Source of the DNA: Niabella ginsenosidivorans
GTDB taxonomy: Bacteria; Bacteroidota; Bacteroidia; Chitinophagales; Chitinophagaceae
Direction: 5' to 3'
Assembly (NCBI RefSeq): GCF_001654455.1
Contig: NZ_CP015772.1
Location: 3,658,001-3,722,000, forward strand
Length of the DNA stretch: 64,000 bases
Part shown: positions 17,990 through 26,585 of the stretch, piece by piece
Layout of the letters: the number at the start of each line of letters is the position of its first letter
Numbering within the stretch: the first letter of the stretch is position 1
Notes under the pieces: model-generated
Told to the model about the DNA's origin: nothing
Databases searched by the model: none
What the model saw: only the letters and a program-made list of their open reading frames with translations
Translations under genes and position numbers: made by a program

Positions 17990-18496
17990 CTTTTGAGACC
18001 CGGAAAATCAGCAGACAGAGCAGCAGGGCAATCCTTACCGGATGCCTGCAGGCTCAATAACCCAGCTTCTTACTATAAAAAAAGCGCGATCTGGATAAAT
18101 CACGCCAGGTATTTTCATTGAGTCAGGCTAACATTTTCTGCTCCCGGTCATAAAGCCTGCACGCTTAAGCCTGCATATTATAGGCTGACCCGATTATAAG
18201 TTTTTCATCGAAAGCATCGGCCTTTAAAGATCAAAACACCTTTTCTTCTTTTAAAAGATCAGAAGCTTTGTTTTCCCATAATGTTTACAAACAATTGTAT
18301 ACAAATGTATGTATCAAATCTGTAATTTTCCCAATACCGGGAAAATTTTAAACTAATTTTATCAACCGGCCTTTCCGCTCATATTGCCGGAAAAAAAGAC
18401 AGAACATGCTTCTTTGTAACCGGTCTCCGCAGTTTGCCGGTATATTTACCTACAGAAATCAGCTATTACTATAATTACTATAAAGGAAAGCAGTTA
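17990..18496. other. 507-bp intergenic region without a gene
   Basis: No coding frame is convincing here. The lysA 3' end bounds it on the right. It contains TTGTATACAA, a perfect 10-bp palindrome at 18295-18304, within an AT-rich stretch, and scattered GCCTGCA words around 18045 and 18150-18175. Confidence 0.5.
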
Positions 18497-19708
18497 TTAA
18501 AGATCCACTACAACCTGGTTGCGGGTAAGGTCGTCAAGTGTGTCGCGTTTACGGATCAGTTGCGCATTGCCTTTATAAACAATCACTTCCGCGGGGCGAA
18601 AGCGGGAATTAAAGGTAGAGGCCATTTCATAGCCATAGGCACCTGCATTATAAAATACCAGCAAGTCGCCTTCGCGTACTTCCGGCAATGGCCGTTCCCA
18701 GGCAAATGTATCAGTTTCACAAATATTCCCGACAACAGAATAGGCTTTAACCGGTCCGGATGGGTTGGTTATATTGCTGATGCGATGATATGCATCATAG
18801 AACATCGGGCGGATGAGGTGATTAAAACCACTGTTCACACTTACAAAGGTAGTAGCTGATGTTTCTTTGATCAGGTTGACCGAAGTGATCAGGTAACCGG
18901 CCTCACTCACCATAAATTTACCGGGTTCAAACCATATTTCCAGCCTTCTGGCTGTTTCGTGGGCATCAAATTCAGTCAGCACTTTTTGCGCAAGTGCTTC
19001 CACATCAATAACAGGGTCTCCTTCTTTATACGCAACTTTAAACCCGCCTCCCAGGTCAACAGACTGCAAGTACGGGAAGTGGGGTATAATATCAAACAGC
19101 ACTTCTATCCCTTTCACAAACACAGCAGCATCCTTTATATCGCTTCCAGTATGTATATGCAGATTCCGGATCCTGATATTGTATTTCTTTACAATTTCAA
19201 GCAATTGATCCAATTGCTCAACCGGAATCCCAAACTTGCTTTTATCATGACCGGTAGAGATCTTCAGATTGCCCCCTGCCATAATATTGGGCCGCAGGCG
19301 AACCCCCACGGGATATTTGTTTCCATATTGCGCTCCGAGTTTCTGAAGATTGAACAAACTGTCAATATTTACAAAAACGCCCAGTTGCAATGCTTCTTCG
19401 ATTTCCGTAAAATGAATGCCATTACTGGTATATAATATACGCGATGGCTCAAAACCGGCCTGTAATGCCAGTTTTACTTCGTTAATAGAGCTACAGTCTA
19501 CATTAGCGCCCAGCTTTTTTATAAAGCGAAGCACGCTCAGGTTGGTCAGTGCCTTTGCTGCATAAAATATTTTAACGCGTTCAGAGCCAAATGCCCCCCT
19601 TAATTTATGATACTGCTGTTCAATTTTATCTGCATTATACACGTATACCGGGGTGCCAAACTCTCTGGCAACCTGTATCAATTCTTCGTTTGTTAGTTGT
19701 TCGCTCAT
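18497..19708 (-). CDS. lysA: diaminopimelate decarboxylase
   Basis: PLP enzyme making L-lysine from meso-diaminopimelate. The PLP lysine is Lys52 in IFYAAKALTN. The His/Gly regions (RNLHIHTGSDI; SVDLGGGFKVAY), the FEPGKFMVSEAGYLITSV segment and the second-subunit catalytic Cys in VVGNICETDTFAW are all present, ending with the GAYGYEMASTFNSR segment. Length of 403 is typical. The gene begins 9 nt after the T-run of the scpB terminator, so expression would need readthrough or a promoter inside the terminator. The leader carries only a weak GGACAAAAG. Confidence 0.95.
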   Translation of the reverse strand: MSEQLTNEELIQVAREFGTPVYVYNADKIEQQYHKLRGAFGSERVKIFYAAKALTNLSVLRFIKKLGANVDCSSINEVKLALQAGFEPSRILYTSNGIHFTEIEEALQLGVFVNIDSLFNLQKLGAQYGNKYPVGVRLRPNIMAGGNLKISTGHDKSKFGIPVEQLDQLLEIVKKYNIRIRNLHIHTGSDIKDAAVFVKGIEVLFDIIPHFPYLQSVDLGGGFKVAYKEGDPVIDVEALAQKVLTEFDAHETARRLEIWFEPGKFMVSEAGYLITSVNLIKETSATTFVSVNSGFNHLIRPMFYDAYHRISNITNPSGPVKAYSVVGNICETDTFAWERPLPEVREGDLLVFYNAGAYGYEMASTFNSRFRPAEVIVYKGNAQLIRKRDTLDDLTRNQVVVDL

Positions 19709-19717
19709 CTTTTGTCC

Positions 19718-19746
19718 ATAAAAAAAGCAGTAAGGGAACTACTGCT
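19718..19746 (-). terminator. scpB terminator abutting the lysA start
   Basis: On the minus strand: AGCAGTA, a 7-nt loop, TACTGCT, then a T-run. It sits between scpB and lysA, both on the minus strand, and ends 9 nt before the lysA ATG. Confidence 0.82.
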
Positions 19747-19783
19747 CTATAAAAATAAAATTTCTATTTTAAACGGCAGCCGG

Positions 19784-20743
19784 TCATGCTTCATCAGGCT
19801 TTTCAGCATCTCCTTTCTTCTCTTCATCGTTCTTATGCCCCGCATCTTTATCATTGTCCGGCTCATCCTTTCCTGCTGAAGCATCTGCGCTGTCTGTACC
19901 TGCTTCCCCCGGGGCCATTGTTTCCGGGTCTATTCCATCCTCTTCATCTGCGGCTGGTTCGTCAATTTCAGCAATAAGGTCTTCCTGCAACAGGTCTTCT
20001 TCTTTAATGACCGTTTCATCAATTACCTCTTCCTCAATAATTATTTCGGTTTCCGCTTCCTGCTGCCCTTCGGTTTCAATGAGTTCACCATTTTCTGCCA
20101 CAGCCAAAGGATTGCCTTCCCCTTCAGTTGTCCTGCCGTCAGCGTCCAATGGCGCATCGCCGGCTTCATTTACAGGGGTTGGTAATACCTCCTGGTCTGC
20201 CAGCACTTCTTTTATCTTTGGCAATTCTTCGGCCGAATTGATCCCAAAATAATCCATGAAATTTTTGGAAGTGGAATAGACCAATGGGTGGCCTGGTAAT
20301 TTTTCATTGCGGCCGCTGATGATCACCAGCTCTTTTTCCAGTAATTTCTGAATGGCATAATCAGCGCTTACACCCCGTATGGCTTCAATTTCTCCTTTGG
20401 TTACGGGCTGTTTGTAAGCAATGATAGAAAGTGTTTCTAAAGCTGCCGGCGATAAACGTTTCATAAATTTATCACCATTAATCTGTGCTACAGTTTTATG
20501 ATAGGCTTTCTTTGTTAAGAACTGCCATCCCCCACCGCTCTCACGTACTTCAAACGGGTAAAATTCCGAGCTGTATTTTTCAACGATACCGCTTATGGAA
20601 GCTTCCACCTGGTCCAGTGTGATCTTGTCCTCCATAAAACCGAAGGCTTCATTGATCAGATCTGTTACCTCCAGCAGTGTCAGCGGTTTATCGCTTGCAA
20701 AAATCAATGCTTCAATATGGGGAATCAATCCGGTTATTTCCAT
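19784..20743 (-). CDS. scpB: segregation and condensation protein B with acidic C-terminal extension
   Basis: Kleisin-interacting winged-helix subunit of the SMC-ScpA-ScpB condensin. The core (about 1-175) has ALIFASDKPLTL, the ESGGGWQFLTK strand and the typical ALETLSIIAYKQPVTKGEIEAIRGV...LLEKELVIISGR block. Beyond it, residues about 180-319 form a low-complexity tail very rich in Glu and Asp (for example EIIIEEEVIDETVIKEED) with a Lys/Asp-rich end; most ScpB proteins stop near 180-210 residues. The start at 20743 (MEITGLIPHIEAL) is preferred over an upstream Met at 20776. It follows atpG by 55 bp. scpA is not in the window. Confidence 0.93.
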   Translation of the reverse strand: MEITGLIPHIEALIFASDKPLTLLEVTDLINEAFGFMEDKITLDQVEASISGIVEKYSSEFYPFEVRESGGGWQFLTKKAYHKTVAQINGDKFMKRLSPAALETLSIIAYKQPVTKGEIEAIRGVSADYAIQKLLEKELVIISGRNEKLPGHPLVYSTSKNFMDYFGINSAEELPKIKEVLADQEVLPTPVNEAGDAPLDADGRTTEGEGNPLAVAENGELIETEGQQEAETEIIIEEEVIDETVIKEEDLLQEDLIAEIDEPAADEEDGIDPETMAPGEAGTDSADASAGKDEPDNDKDAGHKNDEEKKGDAEKPDEA

Positions 20744-20798
20744 TAGAAAAATTTGAGGGCTGAAGTTACACATCAAACAAGAAAACCCAAAACCTTAA

Positions 20799-21680
20799 TT
20801 ATCCCTGTAATGCGGCAGCGCCACTTACAATTTCCGTCAGCTCTGTTGTAATAGCTGCCTGGCGGGCCCTGTTATAGGACAGTTTCAGGTTACGCAGCAT
20901 TTCATTTGCGTTTTCAGATGCCTTATCCATTGAGGTCATACGGGCCCCATGTTCAGATGCGTTGGAATCCAATACGGCTTTGAACAACTGTGTATTCAAT
21001 ATTTTAGGCATTAATTCTGCAATCAGTTCGCCTTTGTCCGGGTCAAAAATAAAATCAGCTTTTGCGGTTCCTTCTTTCTTTTCCACTTTGGGAATCGGCA
21101 GGAACTGTTCTGCAGTGAACAGCTGTGTTGCCGCATTTTTAAACTGGCTGTATACTATTTCTACTGCGTCGAAACGTTTTTCCTCGTAAGCCCGCATGGC
21201 CTCCTGCGCGATCTTCTGAACATTTTCAAACGAAAGGCGCAGGAAAATATCTTTATAGGTATCATCTGTCTTATATCCGGCTTTGGTCAGCGCCTCATAC
21301 CCCTTTTTGCCCAGGTTCCAGATAGTTACATTTCCTTTGTCAAAGGGGCTCTGATATTTATCCCGGATCAACGCTTTTGCCAGTTTCACAACGTTTGCGT
21401 TAAACGCCCCTGCCAGTCCACGGTCACTGGTAATAACAATGAGCAATACTTTTTCAACAGGGCGTTCTGCCGCCAGCGCTATTTCAGTATCTCCGTCATT
21501 ATTGCTCACAATGTTGCTTAGCATTTCCTGCAGCTTTTGCGCATAGGGTCTCATTTGAACGATGGCTTCCTGTGCACGGCGGAATTTTGCAGCGCTTACC
21601 ATTTTCATTGCCTTGGTAATCTGCTGCATGCTTTGTACTGAGCTGATGCGATTACGAACCTCTTTTAACTGACCTGCCAT
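20799..21680 (-). CDS. atpG: F1 ATP synthase gamma subunit
   Basis: Central rotor shaft of F1, transmitting proton-driven rotation to the catalytic beta subunits. N-terminal LKEVRNRISSVQSMQQITKAMKMVSAAKFRRAQ and C-terminal MTSMDKASENANEMLRNLKLSYNRARQAAITTELTEIVSGAAAL are the two conserved coiled-coil ends; the middle has ITSDRGLAGAFN. Length of 293 is normal. Unusually, atpA does not precede it and atpD-atpC do not follow; its neighbours are a phosphodiester-glycosidase gene and scpB. It has its own promoter 76 bp upstream. Confidence 0.96.
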   Translation of the reverse strand: MAGQLKEVRNRISSVQSMQQITKAMKMVSAAKFRRAQEAIVQMRPYAQKLQEMLSNIVSNNDGDTEIALAAERPVEKVLLIVITSDRGLAGAFNANVVKLAKALIRDKYQSPFDKGNVTIWNLGKKGYEALTKAGYKTDDTYKDIFLRLSFENVQKIAQEAMRAYEEKRFDAVEIVYSQFKNAATQLFTAEQFLPIPKVEKKEGTAKADFIFDPDKGELIAELMPKILNTQLFKAVLDSNASEHGARMTSMDKASENANEMLRNLKLSYNRARQAAITTELTEIVSGAAALQG

Positions 21681-21755
21681 AGTATTTTAAGATTTGGGGA
21701 CTGAGCATTCAGGTCTGAGACCTGTCACTCAACGCTAACCTCTGATTTTAAGGCG

Positions 21756-21763
21756 CAAAAGTA
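21756..21763 (-). promoter_or_regulatory. -7 box of atpG
   Basis: Minus-strand TACTTTTG, a perfect TAnnTTTG match, about 76 bp before the ATG. The same octamer precedes atpD at 63920-63927. Confidence 0.55.
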
Positions 21764-21839
21764 CACTCTAATTATCAGATTTCCATATCCGGCAGCTCCT
21801 TTGTGGAAAAAGACAGTATAAACAGGCCCCAAAACAGTA

Positions 21840-22718
21840 TTATCGTTTAAAATACAATATATTAGCAACATTTCTTTGCCCTTCATGATCCCATTTTTTG
21901 TTATCTGAAGGGTGATTAATAACCCCTTTATGTTTTACCCAGAGGGTGGAAGACCCGCCGCCGTCCAAATTGATGGCCGAAGTGCATCCCAACCAGCGCA
22001 TTATTTTTGCCAGTTCTTCAAGGTTCAGTCCTGCAGCATTCGCATTCCGGCCGTCTGCCACCAATAATATCACGCTGCCTTTTGTGGTTACACCAACCGC
22101 GGTCCTGGGGTGTCTGTTCCTGGAAAAAGCATCATCTGCCTGCATTTCTTTTATACCATTCATAAGCAGCAAAGGGCCGCTGCACAATACGGAAGCCGCA
22201 TTACAGGTATCCGGCCAATCAGGGTCCGCCCCTCCTTTTTGAATACTGAGCTGCCCCCTGCTGACCAGCACTGCTGCCTTCTGATGAAAGGCCATCCTGC
22301 CATTGCCGGGCACCGTATTTTTGCTGATGACCGTTCCGTTCACTTTTACATAATCCTCAGATCCTCCCTCCTTTATATAAAAAAAATTGCCGTTGACCGC
22401 TGCACCGGCATTTACCGCTTCAGCAAACGCCGCAGTTGTCTTTAACTGTTTTGCTTCAGCTGCAATATTGAACCCGTTCTTACGCTTTTTATTTTTTATA
22501 ATCATATAGGAGATATACTGGTTAGCACCAAAAAGCGCTTTATTAAAGAACTGCTGTTTTATTAAAACCACTCCTTTCGCCACCCGCTCTTTTTCCCAAT
22601 AAGGCTTTACAAAACGCAGGGAATCTGCGTCCTGGCTGAACGCGGAAGGGCTAAAAAAAGCCAGGGCCAACAGCAATGCGGCCCCCGCTACCTGTATGCT
22701 ATGGCTACGGTTATTCAT
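21840..22718 (-). CDS. secreted phosphodiester glycosidase domain protein (NAGPA/DUF2233-like)
   Basis: A 292-residue exported protein with a signal peptide (1-28, ending SAFSQ). Residues about 95-288 match the phosphodiester glycosidase (NAGPA) domain: NAGAAVNGNFFYIKEG, GRMAFHQKAAVLV, the HPRTAVGVTTKGSVILLVADGRN motif and the signature LGCTSAINLDGGGSSTLWVK. Characterised relatives hydrolyse phosphodiester-linked or 1-O-linked sugars, so a role on surface or peptidoglycan-linked glycans is plausible but not shown. It is convergent with nothing and lies just upstream of atpG on the same strand. Confidence 0.85.
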   Translation of the reverse strand: MNNRSHSIQVAGAALLLALAFFSPSAFSQDADSLRFVKPYWEKERVAKGVVLIKQQFFNKALFGANQYISYMIIKNKKRKNGFNIAAEAKQLKTTAAFAEAVNAGAAVNGNFFYIKEGGSEDYVKVNGTVISKNTVPGNGRMAFHQKAAVLVSRGQLSIQKGGADPDWPDTCNAASVLCSGPLLLMNGIKEMQADDAFSRNRHPRTAVGVTTKGSVILLVADGRNANAAGLNLEELAKIMRWLGCTSAINLDGGGSSTLWVKHKGVINHPSDNKKWDHEGQRNVANILYFKR

Positions 22719-22816
22719 ATATAAACTTTAAGATACAAAAATGCATTCTTTTATCAAAACAATTTTGAATACATCCGGCCATTCATGTAATTTTATTAAA
22801 TGCATCCTGTAAACAA

Positions 22817-23434
22817 ATGACCATGCCATCCAAATTGATCCGATCAACATTGCTGCTGATACCAGTATTAACTGCCTGTACTGCTTTTGCGCAATACAAT
22901 ACCAAACAGGAAAAAGGCTATTTTAATATTACCACCCCTGTTGAAATACAGGTAATGAGCTCCATAGATTCGACAATGCTGGCCAACGGAACGGCCCGTA
23001 TGAAGAGCGGCTTTGAGGTAAACACCATTAACGGATATTTTATCAATCCATCGTTTTCCATCGGTTTAGGAATAGGAGTACAGTTCTCCAACTATAAATA
23101 TTATCCTTACCCGGGTCATGAAAATGACAATATAAAAAAAAGCGGTCCGGGGATCGTTTCACTGCCGCTTTTTGCTGATTTCCGGTATTATCCCCGGGAT
23201 GCAGTAAGCACTCCTTTATTTATTATTGATGCAGGTTATGCGCCTGTTCTGAGCACCCGCAATAAAGACGACCGGCAGTTCTTAGATGGCGGTGCCCTGT
23301 TTAAAATAGGCGCGGGTTATAAGTTGTATATTAGTGACCTATTCTCTTTTGTTCCTTCCATTAATTTTAAGGCGCAGCTATATGGCAATCACACCGCTGT
23401 TGGCGGCGTATTAAGCCTGGGGCTGCTTTTTTAG
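22817..23434 (+). CDS. outer-membrane beta-barrel protein, small
   Basis: A 205-residue exported protein with a signal peptide (about 1-26, ending CTAFAQ). The mature part has alternating hydrophobic strands (INGYFINPSFSIGLGIGVQFSNYKY; GIVSLPLFADFRYYPR; GALFKIGAGYKLYISDLFSFVPSINFKAQLYG) and ends in LSLGLLF with a terminal Phe, as in outer-membrane barrels of about 8 strands. It resembles OmpW/porin-like small barrels of Bacteroidota; the ligand is unknown. The start may be ATG 22817 or the in-frame ATG 6 bp later. Confidence 0.75.
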   Translation: MTMPSKLIRSTLLLIPVLTACTAFAQYNTKQEKGYFNITTPVEIQVMSSIDSTMLANGTARMKSGFEVNTINGYFINPSFSIGLGIGVQFSNYKYYPYPGHENDNIKKSGPGIVSLPLFADFRYYPRDAVSTPLFIIDAGYAPVLSTRNKDDRQFLDGGALFKIGAGYKLYISDLFSFVPSINFKAQLYGNHTAVGGVLSLGLLF

Positions 23435-23516
23435 TGTAATTAAACGTTCCTTCCCATCCTCATTTTTTACAGCACGCGGGCATTTCAATCATCAGCTGTT
23501 TTTTAATGCGGGTCGG

Positions 23517-24053
23517 TCATGGGGCCTTTACTGCTTCCTTACAGTTCTTTTTAATGATTTTCAACATCGCCCTGAACGTGTCAATTTTAATAGCCATCAG
23601 CATTTGTTTTGAAGGATTGCAAGCTTCAAGGCCGGCTACTAATGAAGCTTTCATCACCTCCAGGTAAAGCTGTGGCCCCTTTCCAAGATCCTGCTCCTGC
23701 CAGCTTTGTACCAGCAGGTATTTTTCTACTATACAACGGTATCTGCCCTGCATAGCAGCCAGTTGCAGGTTTAACCGCTTTATTTTAAACGAAAGTGCAG
23801 CTGCCTGGTTTATTGACTGCAGGGTTGTTTCCTCCTCCTGTCGTTGTATGGTCTTTAAAACAGCAGCCGGTGGCGGTTCTTTACGCTTCCTGTTTTTTAA
23901 CCAGGCCTGTGTAAGCAGGAGCAGGCGGCGGTTTGCCGCTTCTGGTAAATTTCGGTTGTTCTTTTCATAAAGTGTAATAACCGCCTGTGATACTCCCAGC
24001 AAACCGGCCATATCCCGCTGGGTTAATTGAAGGGTTTCTCTGAATGCTTTCAT
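23517..24053 (-). CDS. XRE-type helix-turn-helix protein
   Basis: A 178-residue putative DNA-binding protein. Residues 5-45 form an XRE/Cro-like HTH (LQLTQRDMAGLLGVSQAVITLYEKNNRNLP). Residues about 60-115 are predicted helical or coiled coil, with a Pro stretch (KEPPPAAV). The C-terminal part is helical and ends basic. No toxin, phage or enzyme gene is adjacent. The domain beyond the HTH is not recognised. Confidence 0.7.
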   Translation of the reverse strand: MKAFRETLQLTQRDMAGLLGVSQAVITLYEKNNRNLPEAANRRLLLLTQAWLKNRKRKEPPPAAVLKTIQRQEEETTLQSINQAAALSFKIKRLNLQLAAMQGRYRCIVEKYLLVQSWQEQDLGKGPQLYLEVMKASLVAGLEACNPSKQMLMAIKIDTFRAMLKIIKKNCKEAVKAP

Positions 24054-24173
24054 ACATGATAGTTTAATCCTGATTACACATTTTAGATTAAAATCCGTTC
24101 AATAAGCAATGTCGTGGTGAGGCAACCATAAAAGCGTTTCATTTAAGTTCATTCGGATGACAAGTTTTTTAAT

Positions 24174-24271
24174 CGTCACCCCGACCAAACCTGCTTTCAG
24201 CGGGTGCGCAGAGGGATCTCATCTGTTACAGAGATCTCTCCGCTCGTTCTCCGAACTCGGTCGAGACGACG
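24174..24271. repeat. REP-like palindromic repeat 3
   Basis: Begins CGTCACCCCGACC and ends GGTCGAGACGACG, with inner arms GAGGGATCTC and GAGATCTCTC. This is the architecture of widespread palindromic intergenic repeats. It lies in the 438-bp gap 24054-24491, which otherwise shows no gene. Confidence 0.65.
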
Positions 24272-24491
24272 ATCTTGTATGTTGTTGGATTTCAATACAA
24301 TAAAATACTTGTCATTAACAGCTTGTCGAACTATAATTCATTTGACAAACTTCCTTCGTCTTAGAATACAGGATGATAATACTTTTTTAAAGAATCTAAT
24401 TGGTATTACAAGTCAGCAAAAATTTCTTCCGGTAAATGCAAAGGCCCTTCTTTTTGCGCTGCAAAAAGAAAACCCGGCGTATGCTTATTCT

Positions 24492-25523
24492 TCAGTCCAT
24501 AAATTTTTTTCGCATTTGCTCTGCTTTGTGGCCAACCAGCCAGAAAGACAGGGCCAGGATGGCAAAAAAGATCCCTTTATTGGTCTTATCCCAGAAATAT
24601 TCAAAATAGCGGGCATAGATATTCAGCAGAAAAAACAACAGAACAAGATCACGGAAAAATTCATCTTTTAGCTTATACGCATATACCACCAGCCCACATA
24701 ATACAATCGTATACCCCAGCGCCCATAAAAATAATTTTCCCTGGCGGATATTGCTCCATACGTCATAGCTAAGGTTTCCCGAAACTGACAGGAACAAACC
24801 GGACAGCAGCAACAATATCCACAGGAATTGTACGGTAATCTTATAATTGGGAAGCTTTTCCACCCTGTTCTTATATAAAAACAATAACAACAGTAACAAA
24901 GCACTGAAAACGGTCATCCTTAAGGGATAATTCATGCCTAAAAAATAGTCATGCTGCCCGCCAGACCAGTTCCAGCTTTGCACGGCAAAACTCACTACCA
25001 GTGCTAACAGCGCGCATATCCATATCAGCTTTGACCGGAGATATTGCGCCACCAATCCATAACAGACCGCTAATATAAGAATAACCAGACCGTATAACTG
25101 ATAGCCGTTTCCAAAACTACGTGCCAGATAGGTAACCGCAACGCCAAGGCTTAATACAAGCAGCACATTAAAGCTTTCATTACTCATTACGGCATCCGGA
25201 TATTTCTGTGTTCTTTTTTTTGCAAACCAGATCAGCAGGAGCGATAAACCCATGAACAGCAAGCCGATGAGCATTTCTGAAAATGCAAAGAAATTCCGCA
25301 TCCGTTCAATCCACTTTTCATCCAGTACAATGGCCCCGAATGCAAGTATAGCACAGGATATAGCAGCAACAAAAGCATAAAAGGTCAGGGAGCCAAAATC
25401 ATCTTTATATTCAGTTACAGCATTTCTTAATTCATCCGCTTTTGCTGCATCCAGCACCCGTTCCTTTTTCCATTCATCAATGGCTTTGTAAATAACAGCA
25501 GCATCTTTCTTGTTTATGCGCAT
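24492..25523 (-). CDS. polytopic membrane protein, DUF2157-like
   Basis: A 343-residue integral membrane protein. Residues 1-45 form a charged, helical cytosolic N-terminus (DEWKKERVLDAAKADELRNAV), typical of DUF2157-type proteins. Nine or ten hydrophobic segments follow between about 48 and 330 (for example FYAFVAAISCAILAFGAIVL, LIGLLFMGLSLLLIWFA, FLWILLLLSGLFLSVSG). The C-terminus is short and basic (HKAEQMRKKFMD). No catalytic motif is evident and the function is unknown. It stands alone with no obvious partner. Confidence 0.75.
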   Translation of the reverse strand: MRINKKDAAVIYKAIDEWKKERVLDAAKADELRNAVTEYKDDFGSLTFYAFVAAISCAILAFGAIVLDEKWIERMRNFFAFSEMLIGLLFMGLSLLLIWFAKKRTQKYPDAVMSNESFNVLLVLSLGVAVTYLARSFGNGYQLYGLVILILAVCYGLVAQYLRSKLIWICALLALVVSFAVQSWNWSGGQHDYFLGMNYPLRMTVFSALLLLLLFLYKNRVEKLPNYKITVQFLWILLLLSGLFLSVSGNLSYDVWSNIRQGKLFLWALGYTIVLCGLVVYAYKLKDEFFRDLVLLFFLLNIYARYFEYFWDKTNKGIFFAILALSFWLVGHKAEQMRKKFMD

Positions 25524-25587
25524 AGGCTTCTGCTTTGCTACAAGATAGGAATTTAATGGGAATTGAGATTTGAGAATCGAGATTGGA

Positions 25588-25618
25588 GTTATCAGTAGTC
25601 AGTCTGATTACTGATAAC
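25588..25618. repeat. inverted repeat of the ATCAGT family
   Basis: GTTATCAGTA (25588-25597) and TACTGATAAC (25609-25618) form a perfect 10-bp inverted repeat with an 11-nt loop, in the divergent gap between the membrane protein and the small secreted protein. Confidence 0.55.
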
Positions 25619-25683
25619 TGACTACTCAATTCCAATCACAACCTTTTTTGCCTTCTGCCCGTCTTTTTACAGAAACCTCAAAA

Positions 25684-26073
25684 ATGAAGCGAACATTCTT
25701 CCTTTTATTCTTTGCATCTTCACTTTCAGGCCTTTATGCCCAGAGAGTTACAGAAATTTATGTGCATCTTTATACAGACAGCCTGAAAAAAGGCACTTAC
25801 AATTATATTAATATTGACGGGAAGATGAGCGATGGGAGCTGGAAGCCGTTAACCAGCAAGGAATTAACCTTTACAACAGACTATGGAAAATTTGAAGGGA
25901 ACAGCCTGGTTTTACCAGATCATCCTGCCGTAAAAAAAGTAACGGTTACCGCAACCCTGAAAGCAGACACAGCGCTCAGCAAAACTTTTCAGATTGGGAT
26001 CAAGCAGCTACCGGATCCTCCGCTGCCGGAAAATACACAGGAGGCTTACCGGAGCCGTACAAGGAAACAATAG
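25684..26073 (+). CDS. small secreted protein of unknown function
   Basis: A 129-residue exported protein. The frame opens at 25648, but the ATG at 25684 starts a standard signal peptide (MKRTFFLLFFASSLSGLYAQ) and is preferred. The mature part is predicted beta-rich and immunoglobulin-like in pattern (FEGNSLVLPDHPAVKKVTVTATLK), with a Pro-rich polar tail (LPDPPLPENTQ). I recognise no family. It may be an envelope or surface-exposed adhesion-type domain, but the sequence gives no direct support. Confidence 0.65.
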   Translation: MKRTFFLLFFASSLSGLYAQRVTEIYVHLYTDSLKKGTYNYINIDGKMSDGSWKPLTSKELTFTTDYGKFEGNSLVLPDHPAVKKVTVTATLKADTALSKTFQIGIKQLPDPPLPENTQEAYRSRTRKQ

Positions 26074-26205
26074 CCGCTCACCTGTACTGCTCTTTTGACT
26101 GTAAATTTATCTGCCTTTGGCCGTTAAGGAATTAAAGCACATTAAGGCGGCCTTTTCTTAATTTCCTCAATGATTTCAGCATTAAAAAGACTCTGACAGG
26201 CCCGT

Positions 26206-26511
26206 TTATGCCTGTGCAGCGGGCCCTCCGAAATTAACAGGCAACTGCACTTCGTCCAGGTCTTTAATAGGTCCCTGAGTTGCTTCAAACTTTTCAACAT
26301 TATCAATAAGCGCTTTCATAAACCGTTTGGCGTGCTGGGGTGTAAAAATGATCCTCGATTTTACCTTGCTCTTAGGGGTGCCGGGCATCACATTCACAAA
26401 GTCGATCACAAATTCCGCCATTGAATGGGTGATGATGGCCAGGTTGGCATAAGTGCCTTCCGCCACTTCTTCCGAGATCTCTATATTTAACTGGTTGGGT
26501 TGCTGTTCCAT
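26206..26511 (-). CDS. DUF3467 family protein
   Basis: A 101-residue cytosolic protein of the DUF3467 family, with the typical LNIEISEEVAEGTYANLAIITHSMAEFVIDFVNVMPG and SRIIFTPQHAKRFMKALIDNVEKFE blocks. The start at 26511 (MEQQPNQLNIE) is chosen because the upstream extension of the frame runs through the susD terminator. A -7-like box lies 15 bp before the ATG. The family is widespread in Bacteroidota and without known function. Confidence 0.88.
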   Translation of the reverse strand: MEQQPNQLNIEISEEVAEGTYANLAIITHSMAEFVIDFVNVMPGTPKSKVKSRIIFTPQHAKRFMKALIDNVEKFEATQGPIKDLDEVQLPVNFGGPAAQA

Positions 26512-26526
26512 TTTTTTTGTTTCAAA

Positions 26527-26534
26527 CGAAGGTA
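26527..26534 (-). promoter_or_regulatory. -7-like box of the DUF3467 gene
   Basis: Minus-strand TACCTTCG, one base off TAnnTTTG, immediately after the susD terminator and 15 bp before the DUF3467 ATG. Confidence 0.4.
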
Positions 26535-26536
26535 AT

Positions 26537-26564
26537 AAAAAAGGCCACCGGAAAAGTGGCCTTT
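26537..26564 (-). terminator. terminator of the susC-susD operon ending at 26586
   Basis: On the minus strand AAAGGCCAC, 7-nt loop, GTGGCCTTT, then TTTAT: a perfect 9-bp stem with T-run, 22 bp after the susD stop codon. Confidence 0.85.
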
Positions 26565-26585
26565 GAAAAGAGATCTGGATTTTAA

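Noticed and set aside
17990-18496. tRNA or other structured RNA gene
   Set aside because: No cloverleaf or T-loop GGTTCRA pattern could be found by eye here or in the other large gaps.
18434-18859. 141-codon plus-strand open frame
   Set aside because: It lies antisense to lysA for most of its length and its composition mirrors lysA codons; it has no family resemblance.
24204-24671. 155-codon plus-strand open frame
   Set aside because: It begins inside REP-like repeat 3 and ends antisense to the membrane protein gene; no recognisable domain.
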